Source of the DNA: Demequina capsici
Lineage (GTDB): Bacteria; Actinomycetota; Actinomycetes; Actinomycetales; Demequinaceae
Length of the DNA: 64,000 nucleotides
Reading direction: 5' to 3'
Assembly: GCF_032102965.1 (NCBI RefSeq)
Contig: NZ_CP134880.1
Coordinates: 1,550,001 to 1,614,000, forward strand
The position numbers were made by a program, and so were the translations under genes. Shown here piece after piece: positions 15,735 through 30,174 of the stretch (the first letter of the stretch is position 1; each line of letters begins with the position of its first letter). The notes under the pieces are model-generated. The model saw nothing but the letters and a program-made list of their open reading frames with translations, had not been told where the DNA came from and made no database searches.

Positions 15735-17153
15735 TCAGTGGCGGATCTGACCGACCTTGTGCACGAGGATCGAGTTCGTCGTTCCAGGCGTGCCGACCGG
15801 CGCACCCGACACGACGATCACGAACTCGCCATCCGACGCGAGGCCGTTGTCCTTGAGGTACGAGTCGACCACCTTGACCATCGCATCGGTCGACTCCGGC
15901 GCCTCCACGAGCTCTGCGGTGATGCCCCACGACAGCGCGAGACGACGGAGCGTGTTGTCATCGGGCGTGAACGCCAGCATCGGGGTCTCGGGACGCAGGC
16001 GCGACATCCGTCGGGCGGAGTCACCGGACTGCGTGAAGACGCAGATGTACTTGATGTCGAGGTTCTCGGCGATCTCGGCAGCCGCGTGGGTGATCGCTCC
16101 ACCGCGCGACTTCGGAACGGTCGGGAACGGCGCGATCCGGCTGCGCCCCTTGAGCTCCGTGTTCGACACGATGCGCGCCATCGTCTCGACGGTGACGATC
16201 GGGAAGTCGCCGACCGAGGTCTCGCCGGACAGCATGACCGCGTCCGTGCCGTCGAGAATCGCGTTGGCGCAGTCGGAGGTCTCCGCACGGGTCGGAACCG
16301 GCGCGTGGGTCATCGACTCGAGGACCTGCGTGGCGACGATGACGGGCTTCGCCTTGGCGCGGCAGAGCTCGATGGCGCGCTTCTGAACGAGCGGCACCTC
16401 CTCCAGGGGAAGCTCCACGCCGAGGTCACCACGGGCGACCATGACGCCGTCGAACGCGTCGACGATCTCCTCGAGGTTGTCGACCGCCTGAGGCTTCTCC
16501 ACCTTGGCGATGACGGGGACCGAACGTCCCTCCTCAGCCATGATGCGGGCGACGTCCTCGTAGTCCTTGGCGGACCGCACGAACGACAGCGCGATGTAGT
16601 CGGCGCCGAGCTTGAGTCCCCAGCGCAGGTCCGACTCGTCCTTGTCGGACAGCGCGGGCACGGACACGGCGACGCCCGGAAGGTTGATGCCCTTGTTGTT
16701 GGACACGGGGCCAGGCACGACGACCTTCGTGACGACGTCGGTGTCGGTCACCTCGGTGACCTCAAGACGCACCTTGCCGTCGTCGATCAGCAGTGTGTCG
16801 CCGATGTGGCAGTCGCCCGGAAGGCCCTTGAAGGTGGTGCCGCAGATGTCCTTGGTGCCGACGACGTCGCGGGTCGTGATGGTGAAGACGTCGCCCACGG
16901 CGAGGTCGTGGGGGCCGTCGGCGAACTTCTCAAGACGGATCTTGGGACCCTGGAGGTCCACGAGGACGGCCACGTTGCGGCCCGACTCCTCGGCAGCCTG
17001 ACGAACGTTCCGGTAGACCTGCTCGTGCTCCTCGGCGCTTCCGTGGCTGCGGTTGATCCGCGCCACGTCCATGCCGGCGTTCACCAGCTCGCGCATCCTG
17101 TCGAGCGGCGCGGTGGCCGGTCCGATCGTGCAGACAATCTTCGCGTTTCGCAT
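15735..17153 (-). CDS. pyk: Pyruvate kinase
   Basis: It makes pyruvate and ATP from phosphoenolpyruvate and ADP, the last glycolytic step. The 472-aa protein has the family barrel with KIVCTIGPAT at the N-terminus, VDLQGPKIR, the catalytic region VIAKVEKPQAVDN, VARGDLGVELP and the C-terminal effector domain. The phosphate-binding loop reads RINRSHG, where many bacteria have RLNFSHG; this is the usual actinobacterial form. ATG 17153 follows GGAG, and an upstream in-frame ATG at 17186 would lie inside gltD. It starts 16 nt after the gltD stop, so it is probably read from the gltBD message. Confidence 0.97.
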   Translation of the reverse strand: MRNAKIVCTIGPATAPLDRMRELVNAGMDVARINRSHGSAEEHEQVYRNVRQAAEESGRNVAVLVDLQGPKIRLEKFADGPHDLAVGDVFTITTRDVVGTKDICGTTFKGLPGDCHIGDTLLIDDGKVRLEVTEVTDTDVVTKVVVPGPVSNNKGINLPGVAVSVPALSDKDESDLRWGLKLGADYIALSFVRSAKDYEDVARIMAEEGRSVPVIAKVEKPQAVDNLEEIVDAFDGVMVARGDLGVELPLEEVPLVQKRAIELCRAKAKPVIVATQVLESMTHAPVPTRAETSDCANAILDGTDAVMLSGETSVGDFPIVTVETMARIVSNTELKGRSRIAPFPTVPKSRGGAITHAAAEIAENLDIKYICVFTQSGDSARRMSRLRPETPMLAFTPDDNTLRRLALSWGITAELVEAPESTDAMVKVVDSYLKDNGLASDGEFVIVVSGAPVGTPGTTNSILVHKVGQIRH

Positions 17154-17169
17154 GTTCTCCAACCTTGCG

Positions 17170-18628
17170 TTATGCACGGAGCGCAATGGTGCGCGCCGTC
17201 ACTGGGGCCGGGAGCTCGGTGCTCCCGGTCAAGTACTCATCGATGGCAGCCGCCGCCGCGCGACCCTCGGCGATCGCCCAGACCACGAGCGACGCGCCTC
17301 GTCCCGCATCGCCGGCGACGAAGACGCCGTCGGCAGACGTCGAGAAGTTCTCGGCGCGGTCGATCTGACCGCGCGGGGTCAACGCTACCCTCGCCTGATC
17401 CTGGAGCGCTGTGACCTCCGGCCCAGTGAACCCCATCGCGATCAATACCAGGTCTGCTGGCACATCGTGCTCGGTCCCCGGTGTCGGTGTGCGCGAGCCA
17501 TCCGCGTTGTACTGGGTCTCCGCGACGCGCAGTGCGCGCACGTGTCCGTCACTGTCTCCGACGAACTCGACGGTGGACGCGAGGTAGTCGCGGGCGCCGC
17601 CTTCCTCGTGGCTGCTCGAGACCTCGAACACCCGCGGGTCGGTGGGCCACGGCATGGCGTCGGTGCGCTCCAGCGGGGGCTTCTTGCCGATGGCCAGCGT
17701 GGTGACCGAGGCGGCGCCCTGGCGCAGCGCCGTGCCGATGCAGTCGGAGCCGGTGTCGCCACCGCCGATCACGATCACATGCTTGCCCTCGGCGGTGATG
17801 TGGTCGACGACGTCGTCCCCCGCAGCGGCCTGGTTTCCCTGGTGCAGGTACGGCATCGCGAAGTGGATGCCGTCAAGATCCCGCCCAGGCAGCGGCAGGT
17901 CGCGAGGCAACGGGGCCCCGGTAGCGACCAGCACCGCGTCGTAGCGCGCGCGCAGGTCCTCCCACGTGAGGTCCACACCGATGCTCACACCGGTGCGGAA
18001 GCGGGTGCCCTCCGCCTCCATCTGCGACACGCGCAGATCGATGTGCCGCTTCTCCATCTTGAAGTCGGGCACGCCGTAGCGGAGCAGACCCCCGATCCGG
18101 TCATCCTTCTCGTAGACCGCGACCGTGTGCCCGGCACGAGTGAGCTGCTGCGCGGCGGCGAGACCGGCAGGCCCTGAACCGACGACGGCGACGGTGCGCC
18201 CCGTGTGCCGCTGAGCGACGTGCGGGGTGACCAGTCCCTCCTTGAAGGCGCGGTCGATGATCGACACCTCGACGTTCTTGATCGTGACCGCCGGCTGGTT
18301 GATGCCGAGCACGCACGACGTCTCGCAGGGAGCAGGACAGATGCGACCCGTGAACTCCGGGAAGTTGTTCGTCGCGTGAAGGCGTTCGATCGCGTCCTCG
18401 AACTGGTCGCGCCACACGAGGTCGTTCCACTCAGGGATCAGGTTGCCGAGCGGGCAGCCCTGGTGGCAGAACGGGATGCCGCAGTCCATGCAGCGGCCGG
18501 CCTGCCGCTTCAGCTGGGCCGAGTCCTTGGACAGCTCGTCCTTGACCTCGCTCCAGTCGCGCAGGCGCACGGGCACGGGGCGGTTCGCGGGCAGCTCACG
18601 CTCCCTCACCTTCAGGAATCCACGCGGG

Positions 18629-18636
<8 letters not shown>
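17170..18636 (-). CDS. gltD: Glutamate synthase (NADPH) small subunit
   Basis: It supplies electrons from NADPH through FAD and Fe-S clusters to the large subunit for glutamate formation. The 488-aa protein has an N-terminal ferredoxin-like part with [17 protein letters not shown] and CPAPCETSC ligating two 4Fe-4S clusters. The FAD site is [15 protein letters not shown] (about 150-165), the NADPH site [11 protein letters not shown] (about 295-305), and the second FAD motif [10 protein letters not shown] sits near the end. Its start overlaps the end of gltB by 8 nt. Confidence 0.97.
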
Positions 18637-23164
<4,528 letters not shown>

Positions 23165-23283
23165 TGAACCGTCCTTCGCCGAACCCCGCGCGGAGCGGGA
23201 TCCTGATGGGTGATGGGCGCCGTCGACCCTAGGGGAACACGGATGTCCAGAGTACCGCGCCGGGCAAGCCCTTTTGGAACTCT

Positions 23284-24264
23284 TTACTGCGCGCTGGGCG
23301 CATCGTCGGGGTTGCCGACGACGTCGCTTTCGCCCTCAAGCGTACCGGCACCGGGATCGGCGTCGTCGCCGCCGTCCTCGGGCGCGGAGGACGCCGAGTC
23401 GGCCCGGTCCCCGGAACGGAGGGGGCTCGCAGCGAGCGTGCTCCACGCGGGCACCTCGGCAAGGCGCCGCTGGCGCGCGCCCATCACGAGGAACATGACG
23501 ATCGACATGGCAAGGACCAGAGCAGCCACCCACACATTGACGCGCAGGCCGAGGATGTGGACCGCGGTGTCGATGCGGACGGTCTCGATCCAGAGGCGTC
23601 CCGAGGTGTAGACGGCGACGTACAGCCAGAAGACGCGCCCGCCCCAGAGCTTGAACCGACGGTCGGCCCAGAGGATCACGCCCACGCCCGCCAGGTTCCA
23701 CAGCATCTCGTAGAGGAAGGTGGGATGGAAGGTGGCGAACGCCTCGTAGCCGACCGGGCGGAACGCCTCATCGATCTGCAGGCCCCACGGCAGATCCGTC
23801 GGACCGCCGAACAGCTCCTGGTTGAAGTAGTTGCCCAGGCGTCCGATCGCCTGCGCGAGCAGGATGCCCGGCGCGACGGCATCGGCGAACGCGGTGAAGG
23901 ACACGCCTGCACGCCTCGCACCGATCCAGGCGCCGACGGCGCCCAGCGCAACAGCCCCCCAGATGCCGAGTCCGCCCTCCCAGATCTTGAAGGCGTTCCA
24001 CGGGTGGCCGCCCTCGCCGAAGTACGGGCCAGGGGTCGAGATCACGTGGTAGAGACGTCCGCCGACGATTCCGAACGGGATCGCCCAGAACGCGATGGAC
24101 TCCACGATGTCAGGCTCGCCGCCGCGCGCCTTCCAGCGCCGGCCCGTCAGCCACAGCGCGACGAAGATGCCGACCAGGATGCAGATGGCATACATGTGCA
24201 CCGTGAGCGGTCCGAGGTGAAACTGCGACCACTCGACCGGTGGGCTGGGGATCGATGCCCTCAC
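23284..24264 (-). CDS. lgt: Prolipoprotein diacylglyceryl transferase
   Basis: It moves diacylglycerol from phosphatidylglycerol to the lipobox cysteine of prolipoproteins, the first step of lipoprotein maturation in the membrane. The 326-aa protein has about seven membrane segments and the Lgt signature [13 protein letters not shown] (about 140-152), with [11 protein letters not shown] in the first segment and YFGEGGHP in an outer loop. The C-terminal tail of about 60 residues is acidic and Ala/Asp-rich. GTG 24264 overlaps the trpA TGA as GTGA. Lipoproteins encoded nearby (livK, FKBP) are substrates. Confidence 0.96.
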   Translation of the reverse strand: MRASIPSPPVEWSQFHLGPLTVHMYAICILVGIFVALWLTGRRWKARGGEPDIVESIAFWAIPFGIVGGRLYHVISTPGPYFGEGGHPWNAFKIWEGGLGIWGAVALGAVGAWIGARRAGVSFTAFADAVAPGILLAQAIGRLGNYFNQELFGGPTDLPWGLQIDEAFRPVGYEAFATFHPTFLYEMLWNLAGVGVILWADRRFKLWGGRVFWLYVAVYTSGRLWIETVRIDTAVHILGLRVNVWVAALVLAMSIVMFLVMGARQRRLAEVPAWSTLAASPLRSGDRADSASSAPEDGGDDADPGAGTLEGESDVVGNPDDAPSAQ

Positions 24265-25064
24265 ACGAGTCCTCTCACGCCGGCTGCGAGCTCCTGAGTC
24301 TTGGCGCGCAGCGCGTCGAGACCAGCCTCGACGTCGTCCGGGCTCTCCACGAGGCACCGCACCAGGGCGGAGCCGACGATGACGCCGTCTGCATATCGCG
24401 CCACCTGGGCGGCGTGCTGTCCCGTGGTCACGCCGAGGCCGACGCACACGCGAGGGGCTCCCGCCTCCCGGGCACGTTCGACGAGCTCCTCGGCCCCTCC
24501 GCCGATCACCGACCGTTCGCCCGTGACACCCATCAGAGCCGCCGCGTAGACGAAGCCCGACGACGCCTTGCAGGTGAGATGCATGCGCTCCGGCGTCGTG
24601 GTCAGTGCGACGAGGTGGACGGTGTCGAGCTCGCGGCCCGCGGCGACCTCGGCCCAGCCTGCACCGGAGTCAGGGGTGATGTCCGGCAGGATCACTCCGG
24701 AACCGCCTGCGGCCAGCAGATCGTCCGCGAACCTCTCTGGCCCGTACTGGAGGATCGGGTTCCAGTACGACATCACGACAGCGGGCGCACCTGCCTCGAC
24801 CACGCCGCGGACCGCAGCGAACACATCTGCGACGCGCACTCCGCGTTCGAGCGCCGCCTCGGCGGCGTGCTGGATCGTCGCCCCGTCCATCACCGGATCG
24901 GAGTACGGGAGCCCGACCTCGACGACATCCACGCCTGCCTCGACCATCGCCTGCATGGCACGCACGGACACCTCGACCGAGGGATAGCCGACGGGAAGGT
25001 AGCCGATCAGCGCCGAGCGGCCCTCCGCCTTGATCTGATCGAGGCGGTCTCCGAGCGCGGTCAC
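24261..25064 (-). CDS. trpA: Tryptophan synthase alpha subunit
   Basis: It cleaves indole-3-glycerol phosphate to indole and glyceraldehyde 3-phosphate and channels the indole to TrpB. The 267-aa protein is a TIM barrel with catalytic Glu in [14 protein letters not shown] (about 48-61) and Asp just after, plus the phosphate-binding GLGVTTG near the end. GTG 25064 overlaps the trpB TGA by 4 nt (GTGA), and its own end overlaps lgt in the same way. Confidence 0.97.
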   Translation of the reverse strand: MTALGDRLDQIKAEGRSALIGYLPVGYPSVEVSVRAMQAMVEAGVDVVEVGLPYSDPVMDGATIQHAAEAALERGVRVADVFAAVRGVVEAGAPAVVMSYWNPILQYGPERFADDLLAAGGSGVILPDITPDSGAGWAEVAAGRELDTVHLVALTTTPERMHLTCKASSGFVYAAALMGVTGERSVIGGGAEELVERAREAGAPRVCVGLGVTTGQHAAQVARYADGVIVGSALVRCLVESPDDVEAGLDALRAKTQELAAGVRGLV

Positions 25065-26269
25065 GCGTCCTCCCCCGGCATCATCGCGAACCAGCGAGCC
25101 GCCTGCTCCACGTCCTTGTCCCCACGGCCTGACAGCGTGACGAGCAGGGTCGCGCCGGGCCCTAGAGACCGCCCCAGCTTGATCGCGCCCGCGAGGGCAT
25201 GCGACGACTCGATGGCCGGCATGATGCCCTCGGTCCGACACAGCAGGCGGAAGGCGTCCATGGCCTCCGCGTCGGTGATCGGCCAGTACTCGGCACGTCC
25301 CATATCGGCGAGCCACGCGTGCTGGGGCCCGACGCCCGGGTAGTCCAGGCCGGCAGAGATCGAGTGCGACGGCAGTGTCTGTCCGTCCTCGTCCTGCAGG
25401 ATGTATGAACGTGAGCCATGGAGCACGCCAGGGCGTCCTCCAGTGATCGTGGAGGCATGACGGCCGGTCTCGACGCCGTCGCCTGCCGCCTCGCAGCCGA
25501 TGAGCCGTACGCCCTCGTCGTCGAGGAAGGCGTCGAACGATCCGATCGCGTTGGAGCCGCCGCCGACGCAGGCGAGCACCGCGTCGGGCAGGCCGCCGAG
25601 CGCGAGCATCTGCTCGCGAGCCTCGACTCCGATGACGCGCTGGAAGTCGCGCACCATGGCCGGGAAGGGGTGCGGGCCTGCGGCGGTGCCGAAGATGTAG
25701 TTCGTGGTGGCGACATTCGCCACCCAGTCGCGGAAGGTCTCGTTGATCGCGTCGCGAAGCGTGCGGGAACCCGTGGCGACAGGGATCACCTCGGCACCGA
25801 GCAGACGCATGCGCGCGACGTTCAGGGCCTGGCGCTCGGTGTCCTCCTCGCCCATGTAGATCACGCACTCGAGGTCCATGAGCGCCGCGGCGGTCGCGGT
25901 CGCGACGCCATGCTGACCCGCACCGGTCTCGGCGATGACACGGCGCTTGCCGAGCCGCTTCGTCAGCAGCGCCTGCCCCAGCACGTTGTTGATCTTGTGC
26001 GAGCCCGTGTGGTTGAGGTCCTCGCGCTTGAGGAACATGCGGACGCCGCCCGCGTGCGCCGCGAACCGAGGTATCTCCGTGACGATCGACGGCCTGCCGG
26101 TGTAGTCCCTGGCGAGGCGGTCGAGCTCTGCGGTGAACGACGGGTCCACGCGCGCCTTGTCGTAGGCGTCGGTGAGCTCGTCGAGCGCGGCCATCAGCGC
26201 CTCAGGGAGGAAGCGTCCGCCGAACTCGCCGAAGAACGGCCCGGGCGCCGCCTGCAGCGATCCCGTCAC
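25061..26269 (-). CDS. trpB: Tryptophan synthase beta subunit
   Basis: A PLP enzyme that joins indole and serine to form tryptophan. The 402-aa protein shows [14 protein letters not shown] at the N-terminus, the PLP lysine in HTGSHKINN, the [10 protein letters not shown] loop and the phosphate cup GGGSNAIG. Glu in the monovalent-cation and COMM regions is present. GTG 26269 overlaps the trpC TGA as GTGA, so trpC, trpB, trpA and lgt form a chain of coupled starts. Confidence 0.98.
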   Translation of the reverse strand: MTGSLQAAPGPFFGEFGGRFLPEALMAALDELTDAYDKARVDPSFTAELDRLARDYTGRPSIVTEIPRFAAHAGGVRMFLKREDLNHTGSHKINNVLGQALLTKRLGKRRVIAETGAGQHGVATATAAALMDLECVIYMGEEDTERQALNVARMRLLGAEVIPVATGSRTLRDAINETFRDWVANVATTNYIFGTAAGPHPFPAMVRDFQRVIGVEAREQMLALGGLPDAVLACVGGGSNAIGSFDAFLDDEGVRLIGCEAAGDGVETGRHASTITGGRPGVLHGSRSYILQDEDGQTLPSHSISAGLDYPGVGPQHAWLADMGRAEYWPITDAEAMDAFRLLCRTEGIMPAIESSHALAGAIKLGRSLGPGATLLVTLSGRGDKDVEQAARWFAMMPGEDA

Positions 26270-27075
26270 GGGCGCACCGATCGCAACGCGGGATGAGCGC
26301 CGGCGGCGACCATCTCGGCGACCGCCGTGCGAGGGTCGCGATCCTTCACGAGCGCCTCTCCCACGAGCACAGCGTCTGCGCCCAGGCGGGCGTATTCGAC
26401 CACGTCGTGGCTGTCGCGGATGCCAGACTCGGCCACCCGCAGGATCCCGTCGGGGATCGCGGGAGCGACCCGTGCGAAGGTGTGGCGATCGACCTCGAGC
26501 GTCTTGAGGTTGCGGGCGTTGACTCCCACGACCCGCGCACCCGCATCCACCGCCCGCGCCGTCTCCTCGACGTCGTGCACCTCGACGAGAGCGGTCATGC
26601 CCAACGAGTGCACCCGCTCGATCAATCCTTCGAGTGCCATCTGCTCGAGAGCCGCGACGATGAGCAGCACGACGTCTGCGCCATGCGCGCGAGCCTCCCA
26701 CACCTGGTAGGGCGTGACGATGAAGTCCTTGCGGAGGATCGGGATGTCGACCTTCGCGCGGACGGCATCGAGATCCGACAGCGAACCGCCGAACCTCCGC
26801 TGCTCGGTGAGCACGGAGATGACCGACGCACCCCCCGCCTCATACTCGGTGGCCAGGGACGCGGGGTCCGTGATGTCCGCGAGGTCACCCTTCGACGGGC
26901 TCGACCGCTTGACCTCGGCGATGACCGCCACCTCATCGCGTGCCAGGATCTGGTACGCGTCGATGGCGCTCGGAAGACGCGCGGCGCGCTCCTTCAGCGC
27001 GTCCATGGACGTCGACTGCTCACGCACAGCAAGGTCCTCACGGACACCTGCGACGATGCTCTGCAACACGCTCAT
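26266..27075 (-). CDS. trpC: Indole-3-glycerol phosphate synthase
   Basis: It closes the indole ring from carboxyphenylaminodeoxyribulose phosphate. The 269-aa barrel carries the catalytic lysine in [11 protein letters not shown], the second in LRKDFIV, Glu in LVEVHD, and [15 protein letters not shown] trpF is not fused. ATG 27075 follows GGAGGTGGA. The upstream gene encodes a small membrane protein of the trp cluster. Confidence 0.97.
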   Translation of the reverse strand: MSVLQSIVAGVREDLAVREQSTSMDALKERAARLPSAIDAYQILARDEVAVIAEVKRSSPSKGDLADITDPASLATEYEAGGASVISVLTEQRRFGGSLSDLDAVRAKVDIPILRKDFIVTPYQVWEARAHGADVVLLIVAALEQMALEGLIERVHSLGMTALVEVHDVEETARAVDAGARVVGVNARNLKTLEVDRHTFARVAPAIPDGILRVAESGIRDSHDVVEYARLGADAVLVGEALVKDRDPRTAVAEMVAAGAHPALRSVRP

Positions 27076-27157
27076 GGGCGCTCCACCTCCCTGGCGTCCA
27101 TGGTAGCGCCGCGATGGCCCCTCGATGACCGCTGCGTGGCGCGAGGACGCCCGGCGA

Positions 27158-27601
27158 TCACGGCGCGAGGTACGGCATGAGCACAGGGATGTTGCGCGCG
27201 ATCGTGTAGACGACGACCGCGCCCAGGAGCGTGTAGATCGCCCACCCCGGCGCCGGCCGGGTGGTGGTGCGCACGCCGCGCAGGGCGAGGACCCACCGGA
27301 TCCACCGCCATGCGAGCCACGGCAGCACCAGGACGGCGAGCGGGTTCATCCCCCACGCACCGGCGAGGTCGAGGTGCGCCAGGTCGTGGATCGCCCGCAG
27401 CGAGCCGCAGCCCGGACAGTAGAAGCCCGTGAGGTACAGCGAGGGGCACGTGGGATAGTGCCCGGCCTCGTGCGGGTCGACTCCCGCGATGTACGCCGTC
27501 GCGGCGATGCTCGCCGCCGCCACCGCCGCTGGAGCCACGAACGGCGGGAGCCTGGCGAGCAGTCGCTCGCCAGGCTCCGTCAGTAGTGAGGTGACAGTCA
27601 T
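27158..27601 (-). CDS. DUF2752 membrane protein
   Basis: The 147-aa protein has three membrane segments (about 25-40, 85-105 and 120-140) and the DUF2752 core: [19 protein letters not shown] followed by NPLAVLVLP. The CPGCG cysteines may bind metal or form a disulfide; the function is unknown. ATG 27601 has GAGG at 5 nt and lies 7 nt after the stop of the CD225 gene, so the two are surely co-transcribed. DUF2752 and CD225 genes are often paired. Confidence 0.85.
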   Translation of the reverse strand: MTVTSLLTEPGERLLARLPPFVAPAAVAAASIAATAYIAGVDPHEAGHYPTCPSLYLTGFYCPGCGSLRAIHDLAHLDLAGAWGMNPLAVLVLPWLAWRWIRWVLALRGVRTTTRPAPGWAIYTLLGAVVVYTIARNIPVLMPYLAP

Positions 27602-27608
27602 GAATGCC

Positions 27609-27917
27609 TCAGTTGGACGAGGCGACCCCGAGGATCACGAAGAAGAGGATGTACAGCACCCCGAGGATCAGCGTCGCTCCGGCCGACCACAGCGACCACT
27701 TCTTGGCAGCCTCTGCGGACGCCTGCGCGCCCGCGTAGTCGCCCGCGGCCCACTTCGAGTTGACCTCGGCGGCCTTGACGATCGCCACGATGCCGAGCGG
27801 CAGGCAGCACAGGACCGTGGTCAGGATGGCCCAGACCAGGTTGTTGTTCGGAGGCTGCGGCGCGCCGTAGGCGGGCTGCATGCCGGGTGCTGGCGGGGGC
27901 GGCGGGATGTCGGTCAT
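27609..27917 (-). CDS. CD225/dispanin-family small membrane protein
   Basis: The 102-aa protein starts with a proline-rich cytoplasmic segment (about 1-25). It then has the CD225 pattern: a first hydrophobic segment with LCCLPLGIVAIVKA, a conserved loop with WAAGDYAGAQASAEAAKKW, and a second membrane segment. This is the bacterial version of the fold found in interferon-induced membrane proteins; its bacterial job is unknown. AAGGAG lies 7 nt before the ATG. Confidence 0.88.
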   Translation of the reverse strand: MTDIPPPPPAPGMQPAYGAPQPPNNNLVWAILTTVLCCLPLGIVAIVKAAEVNSKWAAGDYAGAQASAEAAKKWSLWSAGATLILGVLYILFFVILGVASSN

Positions 27918-27967
27918 ACGTCTTCTCCTTGATGTGCGTTGTCGCACGGCGCCTGCCAGCGCCGCGG

Positions 27968-28207
27968 TCAGCTCGCGGTCTGGCCGTGGCCGAGAGCCTT
28001 GAGCGCACCACCCGCCGCGAGAGACACGACGGCCAGTGCTGCCCCGACCCACACGAGAGAGATCTGAGGAATGCCGATACCGAGCGACGCGACCAGTGCT
28101 GCGAGCACCAGCCCGACGTTCGTCACCCAGGCCGCGAGAGTGCGACCGTGGTTGTGAGGCGCTGCCTCGGGAAGGTCCTGGGGACTCAGCTTGACGCTGC
28201 TCGACAC
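27968..28207 (-). CDS. HGxxPAAW-type small membrane protein
   Basis: The 79-aa protein has HNHGRTLAAW near residue 18 and two hydrophobic segments (about 27-45 and 50-67). It matches the short actinobacterial proteins named after the HGxxPAAW motif, which sit in trp clusters beside trpE. Function unknown. The GTG start has AGGAGGAG just upstream. It begins 30 nt after trpE. Confidence 0.8.
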   Translation of the reverse strand: MSSSVKLSPQDLPEAAPHNHGRTLAAWVTNVGLVLAALVASLGIGIPQISLVWVGAALAVVSLAAGGALKALGHGQTAS

Positions 28208-28237
28208 TTCTCCTCCTTGGGTCCGGGTGACGACAGT

Positions 28238-29785
28238 CTAGCCACGGCCGCGCGCGGTGAGCCGCGAGGCGAGGAAAACTGCCCGGATCATCGCCGCAGC
28301 CTTGCTCCTGGTCTCCGCCTCCTCGTTCGCGGGGACGGAATCCGCCACGATGCCGGCACCCGCCTGGATGTACGCCATGCCGTCCTTGATCAGCGCGGTC
28401 CGGATCGCGATGGCGGTGTCCGTGTTCCCCGCGAAGTCGAAGTAGCCGACCGCCCCGCCGTACAGGGCACGCCGCGCAGGCTCGACCTCGTCGATCAAGG
28501 CGATCGCACGCGGCTTCGGAGCACCCGACAGCGTCCCGGCCGGGAACGTGGCCGTGAAGGCGTCGAAGGCCGTGTGTCCCGCCTCGAGCCGACCGATGAC
28601 GGTCGAGCACAGATGCATGATGTGGCTGTACCTGTTCAGCGCCATGAAGTCCGCCACCTCGACCGAGGTGGGCTCGCAGACCTTGACCAGGTCGTTGCGC
28701 GCCAGGTCCACGAGCATCACGTGCTCGGCGATCTCCTTGGGGTCGGCGCGCAGCTCCTCCTCGAGCCGTCGGTCCTCGTCCGGTGTGGCGCCGCGAGGGC
28801 GCGAGCCCGCGATGGGGAACGTCGAGACGTCGCCACGCTCGACACGCACCAAGGACTCCGGGCTGGAGCCGACGACGGCGAACGCACGCCCATCGGCATC
28901 CTCGAGCTGGAAGCAGTACATGTACGGGCTCGGGTTGACCGTGCGAAGCACCCGGTAGACGTCGATCGGCGCTGCGTCGCACGGCACGTCGAACCGCTGC
29001 GAGGGCACCACCTGGAAGACCTCGCCGTCGCGGATCGCGTCCTTCGCGAACTCCACCGTCCGCTCGTACTCCCCTGGCTCGGTACGAAGATGCACCTTCG
29101 GCTCAGGAGCGTCGTCCAGGCCCGACACCTCGCCGCCGGGCGCGCAGGCGAGGTCGCGCTCCATCGAGTCGATCCGCCGGACCGCATCGTCGTACGCGCC
29201 TTCGATGCCGGCGGTCTGGGCATCCGCGTTCACAGCGTTCGCGATCAGCCACACCGAGCCGTCGAGGTGGTCCACGACGGCGATATCGGTGGCGAGCAGG
29301 AGCAGCACGTCCGGCACGTCGATCTCGGCCGGCGCCTTCTTCGGAAGCGTCGGCTCCCACTGCCTGATGATGTCCCACCCGAGCACGCCGACCATGCCGC
29401 CCGTCAGCGGCGGCAGCCCAGGGATCGCCTCTGAGGCGAGCTCCGAGAGGACCTGGCGGATCGCGGTGAGAGGTGCGCCGCCCTGCAGACCGACGGGCAC
29501 ATCGCCCGTCCACCGCGCGTGATCGCCGTCGACGGTCAGCGCCGCGCGAGACCGGACGCCGATGAACGAGAACCTCCCGAGCGTGCCGTCGGGTTCCGCC
29601 GACTCGAGGATGAACGTGTTCGGACGCGACTGCGCGAGAGCCTGATACACCGCCACGGGGGTCGTCGAGTCGGCGAGCACCCGTCGCACCACAGGGACGA
29701 CGCGGTGGCTGGCCCCGAGCTCCTTGAAGCGCGGGAGCGCGGGCCACGTCTCGCCCCAGGCGACCGTCACCGGCGCGTCAGTCAT
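28238..29785 (-). CDS. trpE: Anthranilate synthase component I
   Basis: It turns chorismate and ammonia or glutamine-derived ammonia into anthranilate, the first step of the tryptophan branch. The 515-aa protein has the N-terminal feedback site with LESAE (tryptophan binding) and the catalytic domain motifs [29 protein letters not shown] and [10 protein letters not shown]. The start ATG 29785 overlaps hisI by 8 nt (ATGACTGA); a start 13 codons upstream would lie deeper in hisI. The glutamine amidotransferase trpG and trpD are not in the window. No leader peptide or attenuator is possible here given the overlap. Confidence 0.97.
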   Translation of the reverse strand: MTDAPVTVAWGETWPALPRFKELGASHRVVPVVRRVLADSTTPVAVYQALAQSRPNTFILESAEPDGTLGRFSFIGVRSRAALTVDGDHARWTGDVPVGLQGGAPLTAIRQVLSELASEAIPGLPPLTGGMVGVLGWDIIRQWEPTLPKKAPAEIDVPDVLLLLATDIAVVDHLDGSVWLIANAVNADAQTAGIEGAYDDAVRRIDSMERDLACAPGGEVSGLDDAPEPKVHLRTEPGEYERTVEFAKDAIRDGEVFQVVPSQRFDVPCDAAPIDVYRVLRTVNPSPYMYCFQLEDADGRAFAVVGSSPESLVRVERGDVSTFPIAGSRPRGATPDEDRRLEEELRADPKEIAEHVMLVDLARNDLVKVCEPTSVEVADFMALNRYSHIMHLCSTVIGRLEAGHTAFDAFTATFPAGTLSGAPKPRAIALIDEVEPARRALYGGAVGYFDFAGNTDTAIAIRTALIKDGMAYIQAGAGIVADSVPANEEAETRSKAAAMIRAVFLASRLTARGRG

Positions 29786-30146
29786 CCCCGACCTCACGTC
29801 CATCGACTGCGCCGAGGTCCCCACCCGTCAGGAAGCAGGTGCGCTCGCCGGTGTGGCAGGCGGCGCCGACCTGATCCACCTCGAGGAGCACAGCGTCGCC
29901 ATCGCAGTCGAGCGAGGCCCTGACCACGGTCTGACGATGCCCGGACGTGTCGCCCTTGCGCCACAGCTCCTGTCGTGACCGGCTCCAGTACACCGCGCGA
30001 CCCGTCGTCAGGGTCTCGTGGAGGGCCTCGTCGTTCATCCAGGCGACCATCAGGACCTCGCGGGTGTCGTGCTGCTGCACGACCGCGCAGACCAGGCCGT
30101 CCTCATTGCGCTTCAGGCGCGACGCCAGAGTGGGATCCAAGGGCAT
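29778..30146 (-). CDS. hisI: Phosphoribosyl-AMP cyclohydrolase
   Basis: A zinc and magnesium enzyme of histidine synthesis that opens the adenine ring of phosphoribosyl-AMP. The 122-aa protein has the metal sites DCDGDA and CHTGERTC, and the substrate motif RKGDTSGH. It is the single-function form without the HisE domain. AAGGA precedes the ATG. It ends inside the start of trpE, a link between the his and trp pathways that is usual in actinobacteria. Confidence 0.97.
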   Translation of the reverse strand: MPLDPTLASRLKRNEDGLVCAVVQQHDTREVLMVAWMNDEALHETLTTGRAVYWSRSRQELWRKGDTSGHRQTVVRASLDCDGDAVLLEVDQVGAACHTGERTCFLTGGDLGAVDGREVGDD

Positions 30147-30174
30147 GGGCCCATCCTTCCATGCCGCGACGCCG

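Noticed and set aside
29778..29830. Trp leader peptide or attenuator before trpE
   Set aside because: trpE starts inside hisI, so there is no leader, and no run of Trp codons or alternative hairpin pair is visible.
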